DNA of 64,000 nt from Alopecurus myosuroides. Taxonomy: Eukaryota; Streptophyta; Magnoliopsida; Poales; Poaceae. The first letter of the stretch is position 1; each line of letters begins with the position of its first letter. The position numbers and the translations under genes are program-made. Location of the stretch: positions 24,436,536-24,500,535 of the forward strand of contig CM054062.1 of the NCBI GenBank assembly GCA_028641055.1, in the 5' to 3' direction. The notes beneath the pieces were generated by a model. The model was not told the DNA's origin, searched no databases, and saw nothing but the letters and a program-made list of their open reading frames with translations. Below, piece by piece: positions 1 through 17,100 of this stretch.

Positions 1-5
1 AATCA

Positions 6-4911
<4,906 letters not shown>

Positions 4912-4949
4912 ATCGTCGCTGGGCGCGCGCGCCGCTTCGCTCTGCCGCG

Positions 4950-5057
4950 TCAGGCCTCGGGGTCCCGCCGGCGAGGAGGGGGACGGGGCCGCTGGGCGTC
5001 CGACGGGATCGGGGAAGAGGAGGAGGGGACGGAGACGGAGGGGGAGGACGCGCTCAT
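4950..5057 (-). other. Upstream ORF (35 codons) in the likely PP2Ac 5' leader
   Basis: A minus-strand ATG at 5055-5057 opens a 35-codon Ser/Pro/Arg-rich frame that stops at 4950, 38 bases before the PP2Ac ATG at 4911. It overlaps by four bases a minimal uORF (5054-5065). If the transcript starts upstream of 5065, ribosomes must bypass or reinitiate after these frames. The transcription start is not visible, so a role in translation is inference. Confidence 0.4.
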
Positions 5058-5065
5058 GCCTCCAT
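5054..5065 (-). other. Minimal uORF (three codons) before PP2Ac
   Basis: On the minus strand the bases ATGGAGGCATGA encode Met-Glu-Ala-stop. The stop overlaps the ATG of the next, 35-codon uORF in an ATGA arrangement, a layout compatible with termination-reinitiation. It is directly seen; whether it is transcribed is not. Confidence 0.4.
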
Positions 5066-5662
5066 TTTTTTTCTCTCTTTTGCTCGGCTCCGTGCGCTCG
5101 CGCGTTGTATTAGGAAGGAAGGATGGATGGGAGGGAGATTTTTTTTCCTCCCCTCGCTGTCTTGTCTCGGTATTTGTTTCGGTTTTGGCTTCGGTCTGGT
5201 GATTTGGTCCTCCTAAGAATAATGTTTTATGGGAGGAAAGGTTATGGGAGGCGTACTTTCCAGGTGTAGCAGAGAGATTAGAGAATGACAGGATGTTTCG
5301 TGGAGGGGATGTGTGTGGCTCTCGTGTGCGTCTGTGTGTGGTTGGCCTGGACGTGTGCTTGCTGCCTATCTGTACCGCATTTTGGCATTGGGCCCTGTCT
5401 GGGACAAAAGATAGCAAACAGAACTATGGAACAGGTTTATCTTAGGGATGACTTTTTCGTTGGCCTGGTCGGATGCTGAAAGCCCGGTCGCACGCCATGG
5501 TTTTTGCACGTGCAATGGTGAGCTTGTGTTCTAGTGATTTCGTGAGTAACTGTGTTTACTCGATGTGAGTATTATTTCGTTATTTTTGTCGATCTGCTAG
5601 CTCGCTTTGCATATAGCCGCCAGGATTTGAAAAAAAAACAAGACAACACGCCATTTCTTTAT
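5066..5662 (-). promoter_or_regulatory. Probable PP2Ac promoter and 5' leader region
   Basis: This stretch lies directly upstream of the PP2Ac exon 1 and uORFs and holds no convincing gene. It contains purine/pyrimidine tracts (5,060-5,090 and 5,140-5,150) typical of grass 5' leaders. No clear TATA box could be fixed, so the exact promoter is inferred only from position. Confidence 0.35.
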
Positions 5663-5664
5663 TA

Positions 5665-5737
5665 CTCCATCGATCCATAAAAAGTGTCGTTTATTTTGTA
5701 CTAGCTGAGTGACGCTTTTGATGGACCGGAGAGAGAG
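5665..5737. mobile_element. Small Stowaway MITE upstream of PP2Ac
   Basis: The sequence ctccatcgatccataaaaag reads into a partner ending tgatggaccggagagagag, giving imperfect inverted termini flanked by TA at 5663-5664 and 5738-5739. It is about 73 bp and lies about 0.75 kb upstream of the PP2Ac ATG. Confidence 0.65.
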
Positions 5738-7780
5738 TATTAAATGGGAGTTCGTATGTTGGTATGTCCTCCGGACCATCATTCACTTTGCCATCCCACC
5801 TTTCCTCGATCGCCCTCGTTATGGCTAAACCTGGCCCGGCCCAGTAAGAGTATACCATGTCTTCACACGCAGCCTCGATCCAGTAAGAGTAGTTACCAAG
5901 CCAGGAGACATGCGTACGAGCTAGGGTTTCAGCTAGCCGCTGCCTTGAGGAGCGCAAGCGGGGCACTCCTCCACATGTGCCCCTTCCTCCATGCTCCGTC
6001 GGTTCAGATCGAGATATTTTGGTTCTCGTTTGCCTCAGATTTAGACCCCTCGTAATTTGGTCAGAAGAGGGGATGCTCCACTATGTGAATTTGGTCTTCC
6101 CCCAAGCCGAAGAATAAGGCCAATATGTGATTGCATTGGCGTTGCTTGATGAGGGAAAAGTTGTTTTGGGTGTATTGGGGTGTCCTTCCTTTGTCATCGA
6201 TAAGCAACTTGAACGGTAGCTCATCAGGAGATCAAGTTGGTGCCTTCTTCTCAGTCATGGTTGGTTGTGGCTCGGAAGTACGGTCCTTAGATGGCTCTCC
6301 ACCATAATTTTTTTATTAATTCTTAGCATTGGTCGTAAAACAGAGAATAATGTATCGTATAATCGTTCTCTTCTAAGCATTGCAATAATACATGCTTTGT
6401 GTTAAACCATGCTTCTGAACATTTTTTAGATCGTGAGTTTGTGGTCTTCAAAATTTTCAGCATTTCATTGTCCAACTGCTTGTTTTTTTCCTTCGTAATT
6501 ATAGATTGAATGTGTGCTAATAACTATGTGATGATAGAATTCTCTTGTTTATAAGATGGTTTAGGAGTGTTGGACAATAGTATCAGGTGCAAGTTCCTGC
6601 AAACATACTTTGAAACTCTGAATAATCTTGGCATATGTTTGACTAAGCAATGTTAGGATGCATTAAATATTCTGACCAACCTGATGCTCAAACGTTTAGG
6701 GGATGAAACTACTTTCTTAACTTTTAGGGAATGGTACTACCAGGTGCAAGAATGATTGGTGTTTGATCATCATGTATACTCGGAAAGGTGCTTTTGTGTG
6801 TCTGTGATTACTTTCCCAGCTTAGGGAAAAATTATGAACTAAGTGCTTATGCTTATCTCTCCATTCAATGGGTATTTGAAATATGTTCTTCGTTACCTAT
6901 GGGAGGGATGTCTTCAGTTCTAGATGATTATGCTACTACTCCTTCTGACTTTTAGTGTTGTGTTTCTGATCTTTTCTGTACATTGTTGGGTTTCAGACTT
7001 TTGACAGCATCTTTATTTGTGATAATTGCCTCACCAATTTTCTTGTACAGATTGTTGGAAGAAACAGGGTTCAGATCACAACACTCACGTACAACCATGC
7101 CTGCCTATACCAGGTTCTATACATGAGACTCAAAATATTCAGAAACGGAGTTCTAACAGGGTACGACCTTATAATATATAACAGGGTACATGAGACTCAA
7201 AATTTAATCCCTGTGTGAAAGAGGATGCTCACCCTATATTTTGGTAGTTAATGTAAATGTTTTCTTTGTCTAGCTGATTGTACTCTTGCCACTCATGCTC
7301 GCTAATTCTTGTCGTGTTGGAAAAACTCTACCGGGCGCAAAGGAATGTGAATTGAAAAGGGAACTCAGTAAAGGAAAGCCATGGAGATACGACCCATTAT
7401 GTTACATGTGCCTTAGCTTGAACAAGAGCTAATCTATACGAAAATCTGTCTTCGTTGGATCAAAACTCAAGAAAATCTTTATACTAGTCCCCATTTTCCC
7501 CATTTTAGTACCTGGAAATACTATTCTAAATAATGATGTTATAGACACTGAAATGCCATGTGCCCTAGTCAATAGGGCTATATCCGAGCAAGCTCAATAG
7601 CCCAAAGAGGATTGTATTGCATTTCAAGGACCCTAGGTTGACATCAGTAGCTAGTTAACTGCATAGTTAGTGGGGTGATTCTTGGAGGCCAGCATATGGA
7701 GCACGTACTGACTAACAGGTCATTTAATCATTTTCTTGTACATTTTCATAAAATGTACAGAGACTGCTGAAATATGAAGA
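5738..7780. other. Intergenic sequence with no supported gene
   Basis: Moderately AT-rich, apparently low-copy sequence. Open frames are short and lack recognisable motifs on either strand. I see no terminal repeats, tRNA-like structure or splice-supported exon series. It may be flanking unique DNA before the transposon nest begins. Confidence 0.5.
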
Positions 7781-8254
7781 GAGTTAACTAGAAGGGGTGA
7801 ATAGGTTAACTACATATTTTACTTCTTTTTCGATTAAGGGTTATTGCTCAAATATAGATTGTCTAGATTATGCAACTAGGTAAGCAATCCTATATGATGA
7901 GCAAATACTACTAGCACAATATATTTAAATAACTAAGATAGTAGTAACAAGTAAAGGTAAGTTGAGGAATAACCGACACAATGGCGCGGAGATTTATCCT
8001 GAAGTTCACTTCCCAATGGAAGCTCAATCTCCGTTGGAGCGGTGCGGTGCCAGCCAATGTGGAACGCCGAGTAGCCGTCAAATGGCACACCATATCTCCT
8101 TCGTGGCCTACCACCATGGAGAGGAACGAATCACTATGTTGTCGTTGAGGTTGACAACTAGAACCTTCACAAGGATGAGGCACACTCCACAAGTTGGAGG
8201 GTCCTCACCGAATCCACTGAGCCACCAAAACTTGATGCTTCAAGTCCGGGGCAC
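7781..8254. repeat. Repeat-like fragment, class undetermined
   Basis: Phrases such as ctagaaggggtgaatag (about 7,789) and the cluster around ggaggaacgaatc / tggagggtcctcaccgaatc (8,110-8,215) read like dispersed grass repeats rather than a gene. No termini or coding domain allow classification. Confidence 0.3.
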
Positions 8255-8561
8255 TGATACATTGCAGACGTATCTATAATTTTTTATGCTCCATGCTTGT
8301 TTTCTATCCAATACCCTTATGTTATTTTCATGTTTTTACATGTTTCCTTCTTTTTGGATGTTTTCATCGACTAACCTATTAACAAGATGCCCCAAGCAGT
8401 TACTGTTTTCTGCTGTTTTTCTATTTCAGAAAAGTTCTTAAGAAATATTCTCGGAAAGGGTTGAAAATCCACGGAGATCAATTTTTACCCGGAATGAAAA
8501 CAGAGTCCAAAGGGGAGCTAGAGAGGAGCCAGTGCGCCACCATGAGGGAACTAGGCGCGGG
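8255..8561 (+). mobile_element. Truncated 5' end of an LTR (Athila-like, family E)
   Basis: Starts TGATACATTGCAGACGTATC, the same TGATAC-type terminus seen in the other Athila-like LTRs here, but diverges in sequence from them. It stops at 8561, exactly where the minus-strand LTR of element A begins, so it is probably the outermost target of the nest. No internal region is visible. Confidence 0.5.
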
Positions 8562-10132
8562 TGATGGCGTGTAACACACGTTCGTTGGAAGACCCTAAGA
8601 GGAAGGTATGAAGAGCACATTAGCAAGTTTCCCTCAAAAAGAAACCAAGCTTGAATCGACCACCAGGAGAAATAAATCACTTCCGAAGGTTGATGGAACT
8701 GATGTTGGCAGGACACACTACCGGTTCAGTAGCAGTGAGGTTATCAATCTCACCGGTTTTGCTGAAACAAAGGATTAGACGTACAATATGGAAAATAGTA
8801 TTTGTTTTCAGTAGATGAAAGAGAACAATAATTTCAGTAGGAAAACAGTGGTTGTTGTGGTTGTATATCAGTGTAAAGAAATGGACAGGGGTCCACAGGT
8901 CACTAGAGGTGTCTCTCCAAAATAGATAGATAACATGCTGGGTAAAAAAATTACAGTTGGGCAATTGACGGATATAAAGGATGCACCGTAGTGCATATGC
9001 ATGACATGATGATTACTATGTGATTCGTGCGGGCATTACAACAAGATACATAGACCGTTATCCAACTGTCATCTATGACTAATAATCCACCCTCACAGTG
9101 TCATCCGAGCAAACCTTCGGTATTAAGTTGCAAGCAACAGATAATTGCATTAAGAAAAGTGTGTAATGTAAACAATAAAATCATCCTTGGACAAAGCATT
9201 ATTGTTTTCTAATGGCAACAGCACATCCCCCACCCGTTACGTTTCCGTCACTCGAGCGTGAGTGAAAGGGAGGCATGAACCCACTATCTAGCATAAATAC
9301 TCCCTCTAGGAGTTACAAGCATCAACTTGGCCAGAGCATCTACTAGTAACGGAGAGCATGCAAGATCATAAATAACATACACATGAAAATAATATGATAG
9401 ATTGATAATCAATGGACATAACATTCAATATTCATCAGATCCCAGCAAACACAACATGTAGCATTACAATAAGATGATATTGATCATGTTAGGCAGCTCA
9501 CAAGATCTAAACACGAGGCATAAAGAGGAGAGAACAACCATCTAACTAATGTTATGGACCCGTAGTCTAGGGATGAACTACTCACACATCACTCCGGAGG
9601 CAGGCATGGTGACGAAGAGCCCTGCGGTGATGATTCCCCCTCCCGGCAGGGTGCCGGGGAGAGCTCTAGAACCCTCCCGAACTAGGGTTGACGATGACGG
9701 CGGCTGCGGATGTTTTTGGTAGAAAAGGCTCATATATTTAGGGTTAACCCTCGAGTGGTATAATTAGGCGAGAGGGCAACATCAGTGGGCAGACAGGAGG
9801 GCCACACCACCCCTAGGCGCGGCCAGAGGGGGCGCGCCGCCTCATGGTGTGGGGCCCCTGAAGCCCCCCCTCTGGGTCTCCTCCGGACTCCGTGTATGTG
9901 ACGACTTTCTAAGACTTCTGGGTTTTGTTTCATCCAATTCCAAGAATATTTATAGAACAACTTTTATGAAACCAAAAACAGTGGAAAACATGAACTGGCT
10001 CTGTGGCATCTTGTCAATAGGTTAGTCTCAGAAAATCCATAAGAATGGCATAAAGTGTATAGGAAACATGTAGCATAAATCATGAAAACAACATGGAACA
10101 TCAGAAATTATTGATACGTTTGACACGTATCA
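8562..10132 (-). mobile_element. 3' LTR of Athila-like element A (minus strand)
   Basis: On the minus strand the LTR starts TGATACGTGTCAAACGTATC (10132 downward) and ends with ACGCCATCA at 8562, giving TG...CA termini. It aligns along its length with LTR1 (10735-12269) in opposite orientation, including the cagcaaaaccggtgagattg block near its 3' end. Length is 1,571 bp, close to the other copies. It is diverged from them, so it is an older copy or a separate subfamily. Confidence 0.75.
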
Positions 10133-10734
10133 AGCATCCCCAAGCTTAGTTCCTACTCGTCCTCGAGTAGGTAAACGATAAAAAGATATAATTTCTGAGG
10201 TGACGTGCTACCAACATGAACTTGATCATCATAATGTAAAGTATGTAAACTAAGATCAGATGAATAAAGATGTGGTTTATAGTTGATATATAGTAATGTA
10301 TAAACCATTAGGAAAAACAAAGTACAACTTTTTAATGAATCAATACTAAAAACAATCCACTGTGCAAAGTATATTAAAGATGATTTAAGCTTCAAGAACA
10401 ACAATATAATCATCCTAAGCATCCAACTCTCACAACAACTCTTTTAGGACCAAGTCAAGTGACAACAATATGCACGTGAAAAATCATCAAACTATTTGGG
10501 CACTCAAAACAAGCAAGCGTTCGGTATTGGTTCCTGGCACCAGGATGTTATGGCTAATGGAACATTATGGGGGGTTTGGAAGGTCAATGGAAGAAAGTCT
10601 CACACAGCTGAAAGTGATCATTAGACAAGATGAAGTCTTATAATCGAAGCTATGCAAGGAGTAGTGATTTCCACACAACGGATGCACATAGAGCTATAAC
10701 TGTATGAAAGCTCTCCAATAGAACTAGTGAGGGT
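10133..10734 (-). mobile_element. 3' internal remnant of element A
   Basis: On the minus strand this runs into the LTR through a conserved block (ctcgaggacgagtaggaact then cttggggatgct, 10,133-10,170) matching the B2 block before LTR3 (26,060-26,112). The purine-rich end is the probable polypurine tract. Further in it no longer matches B2. It is cut at 10734 by the LTR of element B1. No coding sequence. Confidence 0.65.
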
Positions 10735-12269
10735 TGATACGTCATAAACATATCCTTAATTTCTGATGTTCCATGTTGCTTCCATGCCATATGCTACATA
10801 TTTTCCTTACACTTTATGTCATTTTTATCGATTTCCCAGGACTAACCTATTGACAAGATGCCACAGAGCCAGTTCCTGTTTTCTGTTGTTTTTAGTTTCA
10901 GAAAAGTTGTTCTGGAAATATTCTTGGAATTGGAAAATTCGAAACCCGAAAGTCTTAGAATTCCCGAAGGTTCCCCGAAGCCCCAAAGAGGCCGGAGGGG
11001 GGCCACGGGGGGCACACCATAGGTCCCCTCGGGCGCCCACCGCCATCGCCCTTTTGCCCATATATCCCCCTCCCGATGCGTGAACCCTAAAGTATACCAC
11101 TTTTCCACGAAAAACACCCAAGGCCACCGTCATCGTCAACCTGAGATTGGGAGGGTTCTGGAGTTCTCCCCGGCACCCTGCTGAGAGGGAAAATCGTCAC
11201 CGGAGGGCTCTACACCGCCATGCCCGCCTCTGTAGTGATGCGTTAGCAGTTTATCCTTGGACTACGGGTCCATAGCAGTAGCTAGATGGTTGTCCTCCTC
11301 TGTATGCCTCATGTTTGGATCCCGTGAGCTGCCTAACATGATCGAGATCATCTTATTGTAATGCTACATGTTGTGTTTGTTGCGATCCGATGATTATTGA
11401 ATGATATGTCTCTTGATTATCAATCTATCATGTTGTCTTCATGTGTATGTTATTTATGATCTTGCATGCTCTGGCCAAGTAGATGCTAGTGACTCCAAGA
11501 GGGAGTATTTATGCTCGATAGTGGGTTCATGCCTCCTTTGCATCTGTGCTCGGGTGACGGAAACGTGACGGGTGGACGATGTGTTGTTGCCATTAGGGAG
11601 AAAACAATGATGTTTACATTGTTTACACTACACACTTTGCTTACTGCGATAATCTGTTGCTTGCAACTTAATACCCAACGTTTGTTCAGATGATATTCGG
11701 AGGGTGGATTATTAGTCATATATGCAGTTGGATGACAGTCTATGTATCTTGTTGTAATGCCGGCATGAATCTCGTAGTAATCATTATGTCATGCATGTTT
11801 CATTATCTATCAATTTTCCCAGCTATAATTTGTTCACCATGCATGTTAGCTATCATTTATGGAGAGACGCCACTAGTGAACTGTGGACCCCGGTCCACTT
11901 TCTCATACTGATAAAGTGATAATACAACCACTTCTTCCACTATTTTCACACTCCTACTGTTGTTTTCATATTGTTCTCATACTATTTTCCACACCATATG
12001 TTTGACCTCTTTGTGTTCAGCAAAACCGGTGAGATTGACAACCTCACTGCTTTGTTGGGGCAGAGTGAATTGATTGTGTTGTGTAGGTTCCACGTTGCTG
12101 CTGAACCAGTAGTGCGCCCTGCCATCTCAGCTGCTTCAACCTTCAGAAATTGCTTCTTTGTCCTACTGGTCATATCAACCTTGGTTTCTTTCTGAGGGAA
12201 ACTTACTGTTGTGCTCTTCATAGCCTTCCTCTTGGGGTCTCCCAACAACCGTGTGTTACACGCGCATCA
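10735..12269 (+). mobile_element. LTR1: 5' LTR of Athila-like element B1
   Basis: Opens TGATACGTCATAAACATATC and closes with ACACGCGCATCA, so the ends are an imperfect TGATACGT/ACGCATCA inverted pair with TG...CA. A tRNA-Asp primer-binding site follows 11 bp later. The LTR is 1,535 bp and matches LTR2 (19465-21061) and LTR3 (26113-27250 plus 60716-60877). The ORFs within it are not conserved as proteins. Immediate left flank is agggt; the partner flank should lie beyond the right edge. Confidence 0.8.
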
Positions 12270-12280
12270 AGCTAAATTTC

Positions 12281-12298
12281 TGGCGCCGTTGTCGGAGA
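12281..12298 (+). promoter_or_regulatory. Primer-binding site (tRNA-Asp type) of B1
   Basis: tggcgccgttgtcggaga matches the 3' end complement of tRNA-Asp (TGGCGCCGTTGCCGGGGA) at 16 of 18 positions. This primer is usual for Athila-clade Ty3/gypsy elements. Confidence 0.75.
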
Positions 12299-12477
12299 GG
12301 AAGAGAATTTATGCAAGGGGAGTCCCTCTCTTCTAATATTTTTACTTTGTTATTGTGTTGCTTGTTACTTTCTTTATTATGTATGCTTGCCTATCAATGT
12401 TTGATGTATTTGAAACTAGATCTTATTGGCAAGGTGGGTTCACGTATGAACAACAAAAATAGTACAAGGAACACCGC

Positions 12478-13738
12478 TTGTCACAAAAAGGGATAGACTT
12501 ATGGGAGCACATTAATAAATTGCATGACTATGCTAAAAACTTGTGCTCTACTTATAATGTTACCTATTGCTTTGATAAACCTTTTTGCTACAAGAGGTAT
12601 AAATACCTCCCTTTTCAATGTGAGTATAATGATGATGTTACCATATCTTCTTATGTTAAGTAAATTATGACTTTTTGATGATGTGAAACAAATTGAGGAA
12701 TTTATTGCTTGGAAGGGTGCATTCGAAATTGCTTATTTGCTTGCAAATATTTATGTTGCACCTTACAAATATGATATTTATGATATACTTGAATATTGCT
12801 TTGATAGTTACAATGATTGTAATTACTACATAATTCGATACCTTAAAAAATGCTCTCCACCAAAGGAAGTAACCTGATGCCTTGTAGGAGCCTACGGAAG
12901 AAGAAATTGTTGAATCTGGAAGCTCATTGGATAAAAAGGAGGAGGAGAGTGATGATCAAGAGGAGGAGGAATGGAGCTACCCATGTCTACCTCCCAACTA
13001 GAGTATCTCTTTAACTCATGGTTGTGATGATCATATTGATTCTTTTGAAATATCCCTGTTTGATGAAGTTGATACTTGCTATACTTGTGACCTTCATACT
13101 ACTATGAATGAAACTTGTGAGAATAATATTGCTACTGTTATTTATGATAAACCTTGCTACTTTGATAAATCCTATGATAATCCTCTATTTATTCCAACTA
13201 TTGATATACATGATAATGAGGAAGTTTGTTTAGAAAATTTATATGATAATGCTCTAGATGATGGTCCTATGTTACTTGATGTTATAAATTATAATGCTAC
13301 CAAAAATAGGATTGCTATAATGTGTCCTATACATTTTATGAGTGATCAGTCATCTTTGTTTGCTATTGCTAAAAGTGGGAAAAAACAGAGGAGCTGATTT
13401 TAAATTATGATCCCACTGTTTTGGAGCTTGATATGAATTGTGTACTTTTAGACCATGACAAACATGCTTTATGTGATAATTATGTTGTTGAGTTTGTTCA
13501 TGATGCTACTGAAAATTATTATGAGAGAGGACAATATGGTTGTAGGAATTTTTATGTTACTAAAACACCTCTCTTTTTTGTTGAAAGTTTTGAACTTGCT
13601 CTTGTTCTACTTCCCATGATTTCTAGTTTCAGCTTCTTTAACTTATTTCTTTACAAGATTCCTAGGCATAGGAAGTGGGTTAGATTTAAATTTGTTTTAT
13701 ACTTGCTTCTTGATGTTTCTGCATTTGAAAACACTTGA
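12478..13738 (+). pseudogene. Broken ORF of unknown function in element B1 (not gag)
   Basis: A chain of open segments (12478-12663, 12683-12877, 13104-13397 and 13421-13738), separated by stops and frameshifts, reads as one decayed gene. The product is rich in Asp, Asn, Tyr and Cys. Near its C-terminus it has two hydrophobic stretches (around ALVLLPMISSFSFFNLFLY and FVLYLLLDVSAF) that could be membrane segments. It has none of the gag, protease, reverse transcriptase or integrase motifs. I recall similar hypothetical proteins in Athila-related non-autonomous grass elements but cannot name a family. Its position after the PBS is where gag would normally be, and the related element B2 has gag there. 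Confidence 0.55.
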
Positions 13739-14199
13739 TTCCATTTTTGCTTTGTTTTCCTCTGTTTTGTTTGAGTCAAGGGGTTGTATACTTCTGTAGC
13801 GACTCCTTTGTATCTTTATTTTCATGTTTTAGTTGTGCCAAGTAAAGTTTCTAGCGAAAGTTGGAGTTGGTTTTGGATTTTGCGCAGGAAACAGATTTCT
13901 GCTGTCCACCGTAAGAAAGATCAAAATGACCTGAAATTTTTTGTGTTTATTCCTCAGCTAATTACGAAACTTTTTTGTTCTTTATGTTTTTCGATCTGAG
14001 CAACGTAAGTGCCCCAATTTTTTTCTTTACAGGCTGTTCTGGTTTTGGCAGATTCTGCCATTTTTCTTGCATTTGCTCTTTTACGATGTCAAGTGGATTT
14101 ATTTGCTTCACAAAACATTAGTGATTGTAGCTAATGTTTAAAAGTATCAATAGCACTTGTGCCCATGCAGAACCCATGGATTTTTTATTGTTTAAATAA
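13739..14199 (+). mobile_element. B1 internal non-coding region, left of solo-LTR insertion
   Basis: Aligns with B2 at about 23,410-23,930: shared ggggttgtatacttctgtag, gttctggttttggcagattctgcc and the stretch ending in the agaacc(c/a)atg(g/t)att block. No ORF. The alignment breaks at 14200, where a different sequence starts. Confidence 0.6.
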
Positions 14200-17100
14200 T
14201 GTAAGAACACCTGTGTTATTGTGCTAGTCCCTGGATCAATTGCTAGCAACACAGTACAAAATGTAATATCATGCAAATGCATCAAATTCTATTACATCGC
14301 ATGATCCAGTCTTTACAAAATAGTATTACAACTTGCATAGTCTTAGAAGACTAGCAGAAAACAAAGAAATACAACGGAAAACATGGTACAACATTGATCC
14401 CATCTTCTTCATGTGCCACAGACAAAACATGTTGGCGATAGTCTCGAGATCCTAAACGAAGTCCTCACTCGTCCTCAAAATCATCTGCAGGATGGAATAT
14501 GCAGCCACAAGGGAGTCAATACAATTTAATGTATTAGCAAGTAACACTATGGTGGATATAAATGCAAGACTAATACTACATGCTTATTTGGTTGAGTGGA
14601 ACTTTGGCTAAGTTTGCATAAAGCCAGTTTTCTCCTATCACTTTTGGAAAACAAACTTTTCTTTTTAGAGGGTGGCATCATTGGACTGAAATCCAAGCAC
14701 CACAACTACTGTTCACTTGGTCAAAATTTTACTTATTGAAAATGGTGATGTGATTCTTCCGTCCATCCTTGTCCAACTGCTCATAGTTGTCCATAACCGG
14801 GGACACGGCTAAGATCTTAGTTTCTAACTCTGTAGAGGTTGTGCACTTTCACCCTTGTACTCTCTTCACCCAAACATCCTATACATGCTGAATGTATTAA
14901 GGAAAGGAGAGAATTGAGTCGAAGTCTTTCAGAAGCATGAAAACTACCAGCCGGCAAGACCCGTTCCACCTATAATTCTGCTACATCTGCTTGTCAAGCC
15001 ACAGGTAGAGTCCACACAACTTAATCGACTAAGCAAGAGCCCATATGACCAAAGGCTGCACTGGAAGCAATCTAAACTTGGGGAACATCAAAATCACTTT
15101 GTTCCTAGGTTGCATTCCTCAAGTGAACACCCCTCGGGGAGACACTCAACTCTCATCAGCCTTGCACTACCAAATCCACCCAGGTGGTTTATTGAAGGTG
15201 TTACTTAGAATTTTTTTCCACAACATCAAGTAAAAACAATTTGTAACATAACATAGCATCTATCAAGTTCTAAGGCTACAAAGATAAGGTAAAGAGAGGG
15301 ATACACACTACTAGGATAATAGCATATCATAATATAACTTAGTAAAATTTCCTATCAATGCATACTACTCAAAAATCAACTAATGCATATAGAAAATAAT
15401 GGGTAGTTGATGGTGTGTTACTTGCCTTGTTGAAGTTGGTGAAGATATCACACTCTCTTCACAAAAGCTTGTTTCTCTCCGTACAATATATTCATTGAAA
15501 ACACAATAACAAAATAAACAAGCATCCTAGCAATCAAACACATAAGTGGAGAAAGCAAACAGAGAAAATAACATAACAAAGGGGTTGAACCAAGTTGGCT
15601 AGGACAAGGTCAAGATTTGAGTTCAATACTTGTTAAGAAGTTCCAAGGGTTTACTTGGGATGGACTAGGTTGAGTTTGTTGTGATCTAACTTTATTATAA
15701 ACATACTTGTCGAGGAATTTCCAAGAGTTCACTAAGGGTGATCTACTATTTCAACTAAAGTAACACATAACAATGTGTAACACTTAGTCCTTTTCATCAA
15801 GACACTCGGGGTGATCTAAGTTAGTCTTTCCACTTTGGTTAGGGTAGGTCTATTATCAAATCAAGACAACAAAGCAAAAGAAATGCTAAGATGAGGTCTT
15901 GGGTTTTCCATTTGGGTCAAAGGGTGGACAAAACAACTTGCTAACTCTTCAGCTTGTATGGGTTGCTCCAAGTCTTCACATGCTTGTATTTTTGAAGATC
16001 ATCTTCATGCCTCTATTGTAGTCTTGTTCCTTGGATGGTTTCTTCTCTTGGTCTTGATAGATTCTTCATGGCTTTCTCTCTAGTTGGTCCAATGTGGGAT
16101 TGGGCACAAAATACCACTAAGTCATTTAGAAAGGTAAATAAGAAAGATAGAAAGAGAGAGTAAGATGTTTTTTCTTGATTCTCTTCATGAATTTGTACCT
16201 CCTTGAGTTGCTTCTAGTTATGGAGTACAAGTATTTCTACAAAATTTATTCAATGATCTTCCTTGTATCTCTTCATGTTGCCACCAAGTTGAGAATGAAG
16301 TTTCCTCCTTGTGATTGAGTCTTGATCTCCATTTTGCTAAGTTGATGAATTCTTGAAGCAAGAATGGGGAGTGGATAAGTAGATAGAAAACTGAGGTACT
16401 AGTGTTTGAGGTTCACTACTTGGTCCTTTATGGGATTGACACATAGTAGGGACTTGGTCTTGGCCACAACAACAAGGTTAAAGGGGATAGAAACAAATTC
16501 CATGGTATAGCAAATATGTGGATCACTATGATGGAAGTTTGGCTAAGAAAACATGGTCATGGCCCAAGGGTGTACAAAATGGTTAGGCACTGATGTCTCT
16601 GGTTCAAGGTTACCAAATGGAACATTTTTGCAAAAGAAACTATATTCTAATTATTTATAGAATTAAATCTATGTCAAAAAAATATTCAAATAGACCACTT
16701 AAACCTAAATTAAAATTTAACCTATTAAAAAATTATTTTGGAACAGTGGATATGAAAGTACACATCCTAATGTTTCCAAATACATTTTATTTGTAATTTT
16801 TGGGTTTGTAGAATTTGAATTATGCCAAAAATCATCAAACAAGCATATTTGAAATTGAACAAATTTTAAATGGTCAAATTTAAATTTGGCCAGTGCCAGA
16901 AGTTTCTAAATGTTGTGCTGATTCTAAAAATTCTAAGTTTGCTAAATTTGGGCTTATGGATCAAAAGTTATGATAGATCTAAGGTGCAGGGAGAAAAACT
17001 GTCAATTAATTCCAACAGGAGAAAATTTGAATATAAAGGCTGGCCACATGGCTGGATCTGATTGGTCGAGGCTGCTGTCTGGGCTGCTGCGTGGCACACG

